In this document: piece after piece, positions 8,725-18,724 of the stretch | How positions within the stretch are numbered: position 1 is the first letter of the stretch | Layout of the letters: the number at the start of each line of letters is the position of its first letter | Assembly: GCA_030065915.1 (NCBI GenBank) | Contig: JASJCQ010000020.1 | Location: 97,274 to 161,273 of the forward strand | DNA length: 64,000 bases | Direction: 5' to 3' | Source of the DNA: Woeseiaceae bacterium | GTDB lineage: Bacteria > Pseudomonadota > Gammaproteobacteria > Steroidobacterales > Woeseiaceae | The notes under the pieces: model-generated | Databases searched by the model: none | Seen by the model: only the letters and a program-made list of their open reading frames with translations | Told to the model about the DNA's origin: nothing | Program-made: the position numbers and the translations under genes

Positions 8725-9522
8725 ATGTCAAAAACCGATGACAATCTCGCGTTGTTCTGCGACTTCGAAAACATCGCTCTCGGAGTACGAGACGCGAAGG
8801 ACGCCGAATTCGACATCAACCATGTGCTGGAACGGCTGCTCGTTAAGGGAAGCATCGTTGTCAAGAAGGCGTACTGTGACTGGGAGCGCTATCGCGAGTT
8901 CAAGAAACCGATGCATGAAGCGGCGTTCGAACTGATCGACATTCCTCATGTTCGGCAATCCGGCAAGAACTCGGCAGATATCCGCATGGTCGTCGATGCC
9001 CTGGACTTGTGCTACACGAAGTCGCACGTCAACACATTCGTGATCATCAGCGGCGATTCGGATTTCTCGCCGCTCGTCAGCAAGCTTCGTGAAAACGCCA
9101 AGACCGTTATCGGTGTCGGCGTCAGGAATTCGACGTCGGACCTGCTAACCAGCAATTGCGATGAGTTCATCTTTTATGACGACCTCGTTCGCGAGCAGAA
9201 GCGTCGAGGGCAGAGCAAGGCGTCCTCGAAGACGCGCAAACGCAAGCAGACCAAGACCCAGAAGCCCGACGAGGCGCAGGAAGCCATCGATCTGGCGCTT
9301 GAAACGGCCGCCGCGCTGAAGGCTGAGCGCGGCGATGAGGAGAAGCTGTGGGGCTCGATGGTCAAGCAGGCGCTAAAAAGGCGACGTCCTGGGTTTAACG
9401 AAAGTGCTTATGGCTTCGAGTCGTTCAGCAAGCTGCTCGAGGAAGCTCAAAAACGCGGGCACCTGGACCTGGAGCTCGACGAGCGTTCAGGCGGCTACAT
9501 CCTGCGGCGGCTGAATAGTTGA
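8725..9522 (+). CDS. NYN-domain (LabA/DUF88-like) protein with C-terminal OST-HTH/LOTUS domain
   Basis: 265 aa from the ATG at 8725, preceded by AGGGGA at good spacing; the longer upstream frame has no family character. Residues 1-165 form a NYN PIN-like domain with acidic residues typical of the metal site: FCDFENI, the SADIRMVVDALD segment and ISGDSDF. A lysine/arginine-rich linker follows (about 165-195). The C-terminal 65 residues match the LOTUS/OST-HTH pattern (KQALKRRRPGFNESAYGF, then SGGYILRRL). Known NYN proteins are putative ribonucleases, and LOTUS domains bind RNA, notably G-rich or structured forms. An RNA-processing or RNA-surveillance role is inferred. Confidence 0.88.
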   Translation: MSKTDDNLALFCDFENIALGVRDAKDAEFDINHVLERLLVKGSIVVKKAYCDWERYREFKKPMHEAAFELIDIPHVRQSGKNSADIRMVVDALDLCYTKSHVNTFVIISGDSDFSPLVSKLRENAKTVIGVGVRNSTSDLLTSNCDEFIFYDDLVREQKRRGQSKASSKTRKRKQTKTQKPDEAQEAIDLALETAAALKAERGDEEKLWGSMVKQALKRRRPGFNESAYGFESFSKLLEEAQKRGHLDLELDERSGGYILRRLNS

Positions 9523-9528
9523 AGTCGC

Positions 9529-9549
9529 CGCTGCCGTCAGGCAGCGTTT
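9529..9549 (+). terminator. Short hairpin terminator after the NYN gene
   Basis: CGCTGCC (9529-9535) and GGCAGCG (9540-9546) pair around a GTCA loop and are followed by only three T residues. It sits 6 nt beyond the stop codon, as expected for an intrinsic terminator, but the weak T-tract makes efficiency doubtful. Confidence 0.5.
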
Positions 9550-9753
9550 AGAACGAGTCTTAGGTTTGGTGACCTTTCCAACAGCGAATCTCGTCTTCGA
9601 GAGGCGGCTTTCATGATGGGATGAGACGCAGTTTGCGCAGAAACTGCACAGAGTTCGTGAGGCGTGTCTGCGAATTTACTTGAAGTAGAAAACGCAAATA
9701 TCGGTTTCAAAAAGACCTCCGAAATCTCCTCTTCATAATTGCAAATGAAAGCA

Positions 9754-9781
9754 TTGCACTCACACTCCAGATCGCTATTCT
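9754..9781 (+). promoter_or_regulatory. Promoter-like site for the RNA candidate
   Basis: TTGCAC (9754-9759) and TATTCT (9776-9781) are separated by 16 nt and resemble a sigma-70 promoter. The predicted start near 9788 falls exactly at the first base of a run of stable hairpins. The match is moderate and not experimentally supported. Confidence 0.4.
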
Positions 9782-9787
9782 CGATAC

Positions 9788-10121
9788 TGAGGCGAGAGCC
9801 TCCGCAGCAAGTCCGCTTGCTGTAACCGCCCTGCTGAATGAGGTCCGAGCCTCACCAAGTGTCGGGGGCGGAGGACGCAAACGGCGGAACCTGCGAGGAA
9901 AGCGCGAAGCGAAAGCGGAGCGGTGGAATCGAAGGAACGCAGTGGTCGACTCGGAACAGACCGATGTGTTACGCCAAGGGTAACCCGATACCAAGAACGT
10001 GCTCGGGTCGGAGAGGGAGAAGGAAGCCGAAAGGTGACCGGATCGCTCGAAGAGACGAAAACGCGACCAAGCAGTACTACCTATGCGTCCACTAACACAA
10101 GCAGCCGAGAGGCTGCTTTGT
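9788..10121 (+). ncRNA. Candidate structured non-coding RNA (about 335 nt), family not recognised
   Basis: No open frame here looks coding: the frames on both strands have compositions driven by GC and G/A richness, no domain character and no ribosome binding sites. Instead there are consecutive perfect hairpins with stable tetraloops: GAGGC-GAGA-GCCTC (9789-9802) and CAGCAAG-TCCG-CTTGCTG (9805-9822). Next comes CCGCCC (9826-9831) pairing with GGGCGG (9866-9871) around an inner TGAGG/CCTCA hairpin. CTGCG (9891-9895) can pair with CGCAG (9938-9942), and GTTAC (9968-9972) with GTAAC (9980-9984). The 3' half is rich in GAA/GGAA segments, and the region ends at a strong plus-strand terminator. 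It does not match the RNase P, tmRNA, 6S or SRP consensus elements I know. Confidence 0.5.
10099..10119 (+). terminator. Intrinsic terminator ending the RNA candidate
   Basis: AAGCAGCC (10099-10106), a GAGA tetraloop and GGCTGCTT (10111-10118) form a perfect 8-bp hairpin running into TTTGTTGT. It lies in the middle of a gene-free stretch and nearly 600 bp after the nearest plus-strand gene, so it most likely terminates a separate transcript. Confidence 0.75.
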
Positions 10122-10319
10122 TGTATCTGGGGCACGCCCAGCCCCGATTCCGGCCAATCCCGCTCTGCTTACCGACCGGCTTACGAAACACTTGAGAACC
10201 TTCGTCTCGCTGCCAATCTCCAATCGATCTAAAGGCGTCGCCACAAAGCGGCTCGCGGATGTAGACACGATCTCCGTGATTCTGCGAGACTGCGATCACA
10301 GCCTGAACGGGGAAACCTT

Positions 10320-11180
10320 ATGCTTCGAAGAATCGCCTTTCTGCTCGCGCTCGCCGTTGCCTGTTCCAGCGCAATGGCCGACAGCCCGACGCTTGAGCGC
10401 ATCGCAGAAACGGGAGAGTTCAGAATCGGCTACGTGCCAGACGCGCCGCCGCTATCTTTCAAGGACTTCGAAGGCGATGCCATCGGCTACTCGGTTGATC
10501 TTTGCAAGCACATCGCGGCGACGGTCAAGGATCACCTGGGTCTCGAGAAGCTGGAGACCAGTTTCGTTCCCCTGGTATCGATGGAGGATCGGATCTCCGC
10601 AGTCGAGAAGGGTGACGTGGACATCGAATGCGGTGCGACGACGGTAACCTTGTCGCGGCGGGAGCGTGTTGACTTCACGTTGATGACGTTCATCACCGGC
10701 AGCGCCATCCTGTCTCGCATCTCCAGGCCGATCAACACGCTTGACGATGCGGGCGGCAAGACGATTGCGGCGATTCGTGGCACAACGACTGAAGCAGTCG
10801 TCCGCAGGTTTGCCGAGATCAATGAGATTCCGATCAAACTTGCACTGATCGACACCCACGACGAGGGCATGGAGCTGTTGAATGCCGGTCGCGTCGACGG
10901 TTACGCGTCCGATCGCGCCATGCTGATAGGGCAGGTCTTCAGAGCGGACAATGCCAAGGAAGAATACGCGATGAGTCGGGGCGCTCTGTCATTCGAACCT
11001 TACGCCATGATGATTCGTCGCGGCGACAGCGAGTTTCGCCTGGTCGCGGATCGAGCGCTGGCGGAGCTCTTCCGTGGCATTCGGATTCGCCGGCTGCACC
11101 AGATCTGGTTCGGTCAGTTGGGCGAACCCATGACTCCTGTCGTCGAAGCGATGTACCAGTTCCAGGCGGTAGGCGAATAA
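10320..11180 (+). CDS. Periplasmic amino-acid-type solute-binding protein (SBP_bac_3)
   Basis: 286 aa with a signal peptide (MLRRIAFLLALAVACSSAMA). It contains the family-3 binding-protein pattern: an opening strand with FRIGYVPDAPPLSF, GYSVDLCKHIA, the first ligand-contact region CGATTVTLSRRERVDFT, and a late VDGYASDRAML segment. Such proteins bind polar amino acids or opines in the periplasm. No permease or ATPase genes follow, so it either serves a transporter encoded elsewhere or is an orphan sensor-type binding protein. Confidence 0.85.
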   Translation: MLRRIAFLLALAVACSSAMADSPTLERIAETGEFRIGYVPDAPPLSFKDFEGDAIGYSVDLCKHIAATVKDHLGLEKLETSFVPLVSMEDRISAVEKGDVDIECGATTVTLSRRERVDFTLMTFITGSAILSRISRPINTLDDAGGKTIAAIRGTTTEAVVRRFAEINEIPIKLALIDTHDEGMELLNAGRVDGYASDRAMLIGQVFRADNAKEEYAMSRGALSFEPYAMMIRRGDSEFRLVADRALAELFRGIRIRRLHQIWFGQLGEPMTPVVEAMYQFQAVGE

Positions 11181-11211
11181 TCCGGCCGGCTGAGGCTTGG
11201 CCAATACGCCG

Positions 11212-12483
11212 CTAGGCAGAGCCGTTCGTCGGAATAAATATCGTCGCCGGGTGTTCCAGCATCTGTCGAATCTCCTGGACCATCGCGGCAGCGTCGTAAC
11301 CGTCGACGAATCGATGGTCGAATGACGTAGACAGATTCATCATAAGCCGAACGGCGACCTGTCCGTTGACGACCATAGGACGCTCGACCGCACGGTTTAC
11401 GCCGATGATGCCAACTTCCGGCATGTTGATGACTGGTGTCGAAACGATGCCACCCAGCTTGCCGAGGCTCGTTATCGTAATGGTCGACCCGCTGAGCATG
11501 TTCTTGTTTGCCGTATTGTTGCGGGCAGCGTCCGTCACTTCCCTGATGCGTGCAGACAGCTGGTTGATGTCGAGCCGTTCAGCATTGTGGACCACCGGCA
11601 CCTTCAGCCCGTCTGGCGTCTGAGTCGCTATGCCCAGGTGCACCGGACCGTGCTGAATGATGACATTGCGCTCCCTGTCGTAGGTCGCGTTGCATTGCGG
11701 GAATTGGTTGATCGCACGAATCAGGGCCAGTGCCAGGAAGGGCAGCAGGGTCAGTCGCTCACTTCGATTCGCGTTGAGGTGTTTACGAAGTGCTTCGAGC
11801 TCTGTGATGTCGACCTCTTCAACGTATGAGAAGTGCGGTATTTCGCGCTTGGCCGTGCTCATGCGCTCCGCGATCATCCGGCGCAAACCGATGACCTTGA
11901 TTTCCCTGGTCTCGGGGGCGACGTGCTGCTGGATCGGTGCGCTGCCGGCGAAGGCCTGGCGTTTCAGGTACTGGTCGAAGTCGCGTCGCGTGATCCGGCC
12001 GCCGGGCCCGCTGCCGGGCACCTGGGACAGGTCGACGCCGAGTTCTTTCGCACGCCGGCGATTGGCCGGCGAAGTAATCACGCGGGTTCGCCCGTTGACG
12101 TCGAAGGCCGGCTCGGCGACCGGCTGCGGTGGCTGAGCTTCTGCGACAGGCGCAGGCTCGGGAACAGGGGCTGGCTTCTCAGGCTCTACGGGCGGCACTT
12201 CCGCGGCATGCCCGGCGCTTTCTTGCTGCGGTACCGCGTCGGCCGCGGTTTCGAAAACAACGAGCGGTGCCCCGACGGCGACGATGTCGCCGGGCTCACC
12301 CGCCAGCCTGATGACTTTACCGGAGACTGGTGCAGACAGCTCGACGGCCGCTTTGTCTGTCATCATCGTGCCAACGACGGTTTCCTCTTCGACCTGGTCC
12401 CCTACCTTGATGAACCATTCGGCGATCTCCGATTCAACCGTGCCCTCGCCGAGGTCCGGCAGCTTGAAGACGTACTCGCTCAT
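11212..12483 (-). CDS. bkdB: Branched-chain alpha-keto acid dehydrogenase E2 (dihydrolipoyl acyltransferase)
   Basis: 423 aa from the ATG at 12481-12483, which overlaps the E1beta stop codon (ATGA); the longer frame upstream is inside E1beta. Domains in order: a lipoyl domain with the modified lysine in TDKAAVEL (about residue 40), a proline/alanine/glutamate linker (90-140), a peripheral-subunit-binding domain around SPANRRRAKELGVDL, and the acyltransferase domain ending in the catalytic DHRFVDG motif. It transfers branched acyl groups to CoA. The E3 subunit is not encoded here and is presumably shared. Confidence 0.95.
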   Translation of the reverse strand: MSEYVFKLPDLGEGTVESEIAEWFIKVGDQVEEETVVGTMMTDKAAVELSAPVSGKVIRLAGEPGDIVAVGAPLVVFETAADAVPQQESAGHAAEVPPVEPEKPAPVPEPAPVAEAQPPQPVAEPAFDVNGRTRVITSPANRRRAKELGVDLSQVPGSGPGGRITRRDFDQYLKRQAFAGSAPIQQHVAPETREIKVIGLRRMIAERMSTAKREIPHFSYVEEVDITELEALRKHLNANRSERLTLLPFLALALIRAINQFPQCNATYDRERNVIIQHGPVHLGIATQTPDGLKVPVVHNAERLDINQLSARIREVTDAARNNTANKNMLSGSTITITSLGKLGGIVSTPVINMPEVGIIGVNRAVERPMVVNGQVAVRLMMNLSTSFDHRFVDGYDAAAMVQEIRQMLEHPATIFIPTNGSA

Positions 12484-13496
12484 GCTTCCTCCATCATCTT
12501 CCTGATGCCGGCCATCATGCGTTTCTTGCCGGGGAAATACTGCCATTCGAACGCATGCGGGTAGGGCGTGTCCCATCCTGCGACACGACCTATCGGTGCT
12601 TCAAGATGATAGAAGCAGTCTTTCTGGATCCTTGCCGCCAGTTCCGCGCCGTATCCGGCGAATCGCGTCGCCTCGTGCGCGACAAGACATCGGCCAGTCT
12701 TCCTGACCGAGTCGCTCAGCGTCCCGGTGTCCAGCGGGAAGATGGACCGAACGTCGATGACTTCCGCGTCAACCCCGGTGGCTTCCGCCGCCGCCTGCGC
12801 GACGTGAACCAGGGTTCCGTAGGTCACGATGGTCAGCTCTTCCCCAGACTGAACGACTTCCGCACTGCCCAGCGGTACCGTGTAGTAGCCCTCCGGTACT
12901 TCCCCCTTGGGGTGAGAGGTCCAGGGCACGGCGGGTTTGTCCGGGTCACCGTCGAACGGGCCGTTGTAGATTCGCTTGGGCTCGAAGAACACGACCGGGT
13001 CGTCCGATTCGATCGCCGATATCAGCATGCCCTTCGCGTCATACGGGTTGGACGGCATGACGGTCTTGATACCGCTGATGTGCGCGAAGATGGCCTCCGG
13101 ACTCTGTGAGTGCGTCTGGCCACCCCGAATGCCGCCGCCACAGGGTGTGCGGATCGTGACCGGCGAGAAAAACTCGCCGGCAGATCGATAGCGCAAACGG
13201 GCAAGTTCGCTGACGACCTGGTCGAAACCCGGGTAGATATAGTCTGCGAACTGGATCTCTGCGACCGGCCGGAGTCCGTTGACGCCCATCCCGATGGCGG
13301 CGCCTATGATGCCGCCCTCTGCGATCGGCGCATCGATGACGCGATGTTCACCGTACTTGCGCTGCAGACCGTCCGTGCAGCGAAACACGCCGCCGAAGTA
13401 ACCGACGTCTTCGCCCAGAATGACGACGCCCGGGTCCTTGTCCATGACAACGTCGAGCCCGGAGCGGATCGCTTCGATCATATTCATTTGTGCCAT
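12480..13496 (-). CDS. bkdA2: Branched-chain alpha-keto acid dehydrogenase E1 beta
   Basis: 338 aa. Transketolase-type pyrimidine-binding domain with GEDVGYFGGVFRCTDGL near the start and AEGGIIGAAIGMG, followed by the C-terminal transketolase domain (VPLGSAEVVQSGEELTIVTYG). Together with E1alpha it decarboxylates branched 2-keto acids using thiamine diphosphate. Only 3 bp separate it from E1alpha, and it overlaps E2 by 4 bp, so the three are translationally linked. Confidence 0.95.
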   Translation of the reverse strand: MAQMNMIEAIRSGLDVVMDKDPGVVILGEDVGYFGGVFRCTDGLQRKYGEHRVIDAPIAEGGIIGAAIGMGVNGLRPVAEIQFADYIYPGFDQVVSELARLRYRSAGEFFSPVTIRTPCGGGIRGGQTHSQSPEAIFAHISGIKTVMPSNPYDAKGMLISAIESDDPVVFFEPKRIYNGPFDGDPDKPAVPWTSHPKGEVPEGYYTVPLGSAEVVQSGEELTIVTYGTLVHVAQAAAEATGVDAEVIDVRSIFPLDTGTLSDSVRKTGRCLVAHEATRFAGYGAELAARIQKDCFYHLEAPIGRVAGWDTPYPHAFEWQYFPGKKRMMAGIRKMMEEA

Positions 13497-13499
13497 GGC

Positions 13500-15840
<2,341 letters not shown>

Positions 15841-15941
15841 GACTGTCCTTAAAGAAGCCGATGGTCAGGTATGCACAATATATCGCCTTGAGCGCCACAA
15901 ATTGTCGCGAAAACTGGATCTAAGTTGCTGAAAGAAGCATG

Positions 15942-15947
15942 TATAAT
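15942..15947 (+). promoter_or_regulatory. Consensus -10 box TATAAT in the ldh/lrp divergent region
   Basis: A perfect TATAAT lies 30 nt upstream of the regulator ATG at 15977. No good -35 box is seen at 17 nt spacing. The 136-bp region between the divergent genes is AT-rich and is where an Lrp-type regulator of the branched-chain operon would be expected to bind. Confidence 0.55.
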
Positions 15948-15976
15948 GCGCTGAAATAGTATTTTGAGCATAGAAA

Positions 15977-16444
15977 ATGCAGAATATTCGAATTGACGCA
16001 ACCGACCGCCGAATCCTGGCCTTGCTGCAGACAGAGCCGGGCATCAATGCCGCAGCGATCGGCGAGAAGATCGGCCTGTCACAGTCGGCGGTCTGGCGAC
16101 GCATCGCAGGCTTGCGAGAACAAGGAGTTATCCGTGACCAGGCGGCCAAGATCGACCGCGAAAAGGTCGGCCTGAATACGATGGTTTTTGCGCACGTGAA
16201 GCTGACGTCTCATGGCCGCAGCAATCTCTCGGCGTTCTCGGAAGCCGTGCAGCGCTACCCCGAGGTGCTCGACTGCTACGTGCTGCTGGGTAACGTCGAC
16301 TTTCTGCTGCGCGTCGTGACCGAGGACATCAAGGCCTACGAGCAGTTCTTCTTTGAGAAGCTATCTCAGCTCGAGGGGATCCAGGAGGTGCACTCGAGCA
16401 TTGTGTTGTCCGAGACCAAGCACTCGTCGATTCTGCCCATATAA
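15977..16444 (+). CDS. bkdR: Lrp/AsnC-family transcriptional regulator (probable BkdR)
   Basis: 155 aa. The N-terminal helix-turn-helix (TDRRILALLQTEPGINAAA, then GLSQSAVWRRI) is followed by an Asn/Lrp ligand-binding RAM domain ending in the typical EGIQEVHSSIVLSE sequence. Divergent placement next to leucine dehydrogenase and BCKDH matches the known arrangement in which BkdR activates the operon in response to branched-chain amino acids. Specificity is inferred from position. Confidence 0.88.
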   Translation: MQNIRIDATDRRILALLQTEPGINAAAIGEKIGLSQSAVWRRIAGLREQGVIRDQAAKIDREKVGLNTMVFAHVKLTSHGRSNLSAFSEAVQRYPEVLDCYVLLGNVDFLLRVVTEDIKAYEQFFFEKLSQLEGIQEVHSSIVLSETKHSSILPI

Positions 16445-16473
16445 TCGACTGACTTTCCGCTCATCGGACCGAT

Positions 16474-17247
16474 ATGTTCCCGATACGAGATGACAACCCG
16501 CACGTTCGCGTGCCATACGCCACATTCGTCCTGATCGGCCTGAACGTCGCCGTCTGGGTGCTGCTGCAGGGCGCGGGTACCGAGCCGCAGTTGTCGCGGT
16601 CGATCTGTCAGCTCGCGCTGATTCCCGGCGAGCTCCTGGGCAATATCGACGCCGGCGTCAGGATACAGCTCAGCGCAGTCACCGAGTGTGTGCTCGGCAC
16701 GACCACGGCGTGGCACACGGTACTGTCATCCATGTTCATGCACGGCGGCTGGCTGCACCTGATAGGCAATCTCTGGTTCCTCTGGATTTTCGGCGGCAAC
16801 GTTGAAGATGCGATGGGTCGCGGGCGTTTTGTCCTGTTCTATCTTCTGTGTGGCCTCGCCGCGGCGGCGGCACAGATCGCGTCCGGACCGGAGTCGACGA
16901 TTCCGATGGTAGGGGCGTCCGGCGCGATCGGTGGCGTCATGGGTGCCTACATCGTGCTCTACCCGAGGGTCAGCGTGCACATGTTGATCATTCTCGGATT
17001 CTTCGTCACGACGGTAGCCGTCCCGGCGATACTGATGCTGGCCTATTGGTTCGTGTTGCAGCTGATCAGCGGCCTCGCCAGCCTGGGTCAGACCGGCGGT
17101 GGGGTGGCGTTCTGGGCACACGCAGGCGGGTTTCTTGCCGGCACGATTCTCGTGTTCGTATTCCGGAACATGCGCTACCTGCGCGAGCATCCCTTTTATG
17201 GCTGGAATGCCTCGCCGAATCGGAGTTTCAGACGCATCAAGCGATAA
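16474..17247 (+). CDS. Rhomboid-family intramembrane serine protease
   Basis: 257 aa with about six membrane segments. Rhomboid signatures are intact: HGGWLHLIGNLWFLWIFG, the nucleophile in GASGAIGG (S149) and the catalytic histidine in AHAGGF (H216). It cleaves membrane-embedded substrates, which are unknown. The loop between the first two segments carries two cysteines (SICQL and TECVL) that could form a disulfide. It begins 30 bp after the Lrp gene, so co-transcription is possible. Confidence 0.93.
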   Translation: MFPIRDDNPHVRVPYATFVLIGLNVAVWVLLQGAGTEPQLSRSICQLALIPGELLGNIDAGVRIQLSAVTECVLGTTTAWHTVLSSMFMHGGWLHLIGNLWFLWIFGGNVEDAMGRGRFVLFYLLCGLAAAAAQIASGPESTIPMVGASGAIGGVMGAYIVLYPRVSVHMLIILGFFVTTVAVPAILMLAYWFVLQLISGLASLGQTGGGVAFWAHAGGFLAGTILVFVFRNMRYLREHPFYGWNASPNRSFRRIKR

Positions 17248-17356
17248 CTGGCAACCTGCGACCGGATGCGGAACTTTCTTTAACGAAGTGAGGTTTTTGT
17301 GAAACTGTGACCACATTCATGGGCGAGTTCGCGTCGATACCGCACACTCTCTAACC

Positions 17357-17818
17357 ATGAAACGCCTTCTCGTTTGCACCACATGCCTCCTCCTGCTTCC
17401 ACTCTTTGCGAGCGCCGATGTCTGGAAGTGGACGGATGCCAAGGGCAAGGTTCACTACGTCGAATCCGATCGTACGATCTTCACCTGGGTGGAGTCCGAC
17501 AGGGTTTTCTACAGTGACTCCCCGGATCACGAAGATGCGGTCGCCGTCGTGCTGGTCTGGCACTCGACGGGCAGGATAGAAGATCTCGAGCAGGGCGGTT
17601 CGAAGCTTGAAGCCACGGACGACATGCCGGAGAAGAGCCCCGAACAATTGGCTGCAGAGGCCCACTATTGCAAGCGCGTCAGGGAGATCTACGACGCCTA
17701 CGTCAACGCGCCAAAGCTCTACCAGTCAAAGGAAGGGCAGCGGGAATACCTCGACGACAAGGCGACTGAAGCGAAGATCGCCGAAACCAAGGCGAAGCTC
17801 GACAAGCACTGCAACTAG
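17357..17818 (+). CDS. Secreted DUF4124-type protein
   Basis: 153 aa with a signal peptide (MKRLLVCTTCLLLLPLFASA). The segment immediately after it, DVWKWTDAKGKVHYVES, is the hallmark of DUF4124, a small beta domain found at the N-terminus of many proteobacterial envelope proteins. The C-terminal half is charged and probably helical, with two cysteines. Function unknown. Confidence 0.8.
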   Translation: MKRLLVCTTCLLLLPLFASADVWKWTDAKGKVHYVESDRTIFTWVESDRVFYSDSPDHEDAVAVVLVWHSTGRIEDLEQGGSKLEATDDMPEKSPEQLAAEAHYCKRVREIYDAYVNAPKLYQSKEGQREYLDDKATEAKIAETKAKLDKHCN

Positions 17819-17845
17819 GCTTGCCCCGGCAGGTTTCAGGCAGCA

Positions 17846-18307
17846 TCAACCGGAATCCGATGATTCGTCGGAAAAAGCCCGAACGTTTGGCCCAGCCAAT
17901 CCGCTCTCGAACCACTCAATTACCTGCGGCAACAGTCTGACCATCTGTTCGACCAACGCATCGGTCGAGGCCCGGTCGTCTGCTTTCGGATCGTAGCGAA
18001 AGTAATTCAGGCGATCGTCGTTGCGCTCGGTTGTCGCCAGTAGCCGCGCGCGCGTCGCCGGGTTCGTGTAGGCGACGTCAATCTTCTCTTCAGGCACCGT
18101 TTCGCCCCATGCAGTCTGCAGGTCGCCCGCCGCATGCTTCGCAAACTCGAGGATGAAGCCACCGCCCCACTTGTCGTGCTGCAGGCTGACGAGTTCCAGT
18201 TCGCCGTTCCGGGTTCGTTGAAAGTGCGGGTAGCGAATCCGGAAGCCTAGCTCCGCCATAGCCGGTTCGAGAATTCTCCTGGTTGAGCTACGCAGTTTGC
18301 CAGCCAT
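17846..18307 (-). CDS. DUF4304-like hypothetical protein
   Basis: 153 aa, cytoplasmic, no signal peptide. The pattern of an N-terminal helix, RYPHFQRTRNGELELVSLQ, GGGFILEFAKH and a late DRLNYFRYD segment resembles DUF4304 proteins. The role of that family is unknown. It is convergent with the DUF4124 gene. Confidence 0.6.
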   Translation of the reverse strand: MAGKLRSSTRRILEPAMAELGFRIRYPHFQRTRNGELELVSLQHDKWGGGFILEFAKHAAGDLQTAWGETVPEEKIDVAYTNPATRARLLATTERNDDRLNYFRYDPKADDRASTDALVEQMVRLLPQVIEWFESGLAGPNVRAFSDESSDSG

Positions 18308-18724
18308 ACTGCCATCCTAAAGCCTGAATACGACGGTGTCGCAAACGTCGAACCTCTCAGCCTGGACGACGACGCGCGCGAACGGGTGCAATGCCCTGCC
18401 ATGCCAGGTAGATCAAACATCCCCACAATGCGCCGTTGGGCGCGAACCAGGCTCGAGAGACTGGATCGTATCCGACTAGGTGTCCCTCCTACTTAACTAT
18501 CGCATCAGTGCCGTGACCGAATACTCGCTCACGGCCGGCTGCCAACATCACGCAGCACGGCTATGGCGTCAATTTCGGCCGGGCGGGCCGAGAATGTCTC
18601 AAATTGTTTCCGTCATTGATGGCTCATAGTTATATTGTTATGTTGTTAATACTAAAAGAACAAAGAGCCGCCCAAAGCCAGTATGTATGCGGCTTACGGC
18701 ACCCGGAGCGAAGGCAATGGCAAT
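18308..18724. other. Intergenic region upstream of the catabolic island
   Basis: No gene is seen. The last 120 bp are notably AT-rich (TTATATTGTTATGTTGTT around 18631-18648, then TTAATACTAAA) and probably hold the promoter of the CoA-transferase operon. No clear GntR-type palindrome was found. Confidence 0.5.

Larger units (their letters stand above)
9523..10319. other. 797-bp gene-free interval
   Basis: This interval holds the NYN-gene terminator (9529-9549), about 200 bp with no recognised feature (9550-9753), the promoter-like site and structured RNA candidate (9754-10121), and about 200 bp of leader before the solute-binding protein gene in which I see no strong promoter. The longest frames (minus 9707-10135, plus 9838-10095) overlap the hairpins and look non-coding. 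Confidence 0.6.

Noticed and set aside
8487..8741. Plus-strand 84-aa frame between psuK and the NYN gene.
   Set aside because: It begins inside the palindrome, has no ribosome binding site, and its C-terminal part overlaps the leader and start of the NYN gene in another frame with no recognisable features.
9788..10121. Identification of the RNA candidate as RNase P, tmRNA, 6S, SRP RNA or a group I/II intron.
   Set aside because: The diagnostic conserved segments I know for each (P4 of RNase P, the tmRNA acceptor domain, the SRP GGUGC/GGAAG loop arrangement, intron domain V) are not present in the right order.
9707..10135. Minus-strand 142-aa and plus-strand 85-aa open frames in the gene-free interval.
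   Set aside because: Both overlap the hairpin run, have arginine/serine-rich composition without domain character, lack ribosome binding sites, and the minus frame would run through the terminator stem.
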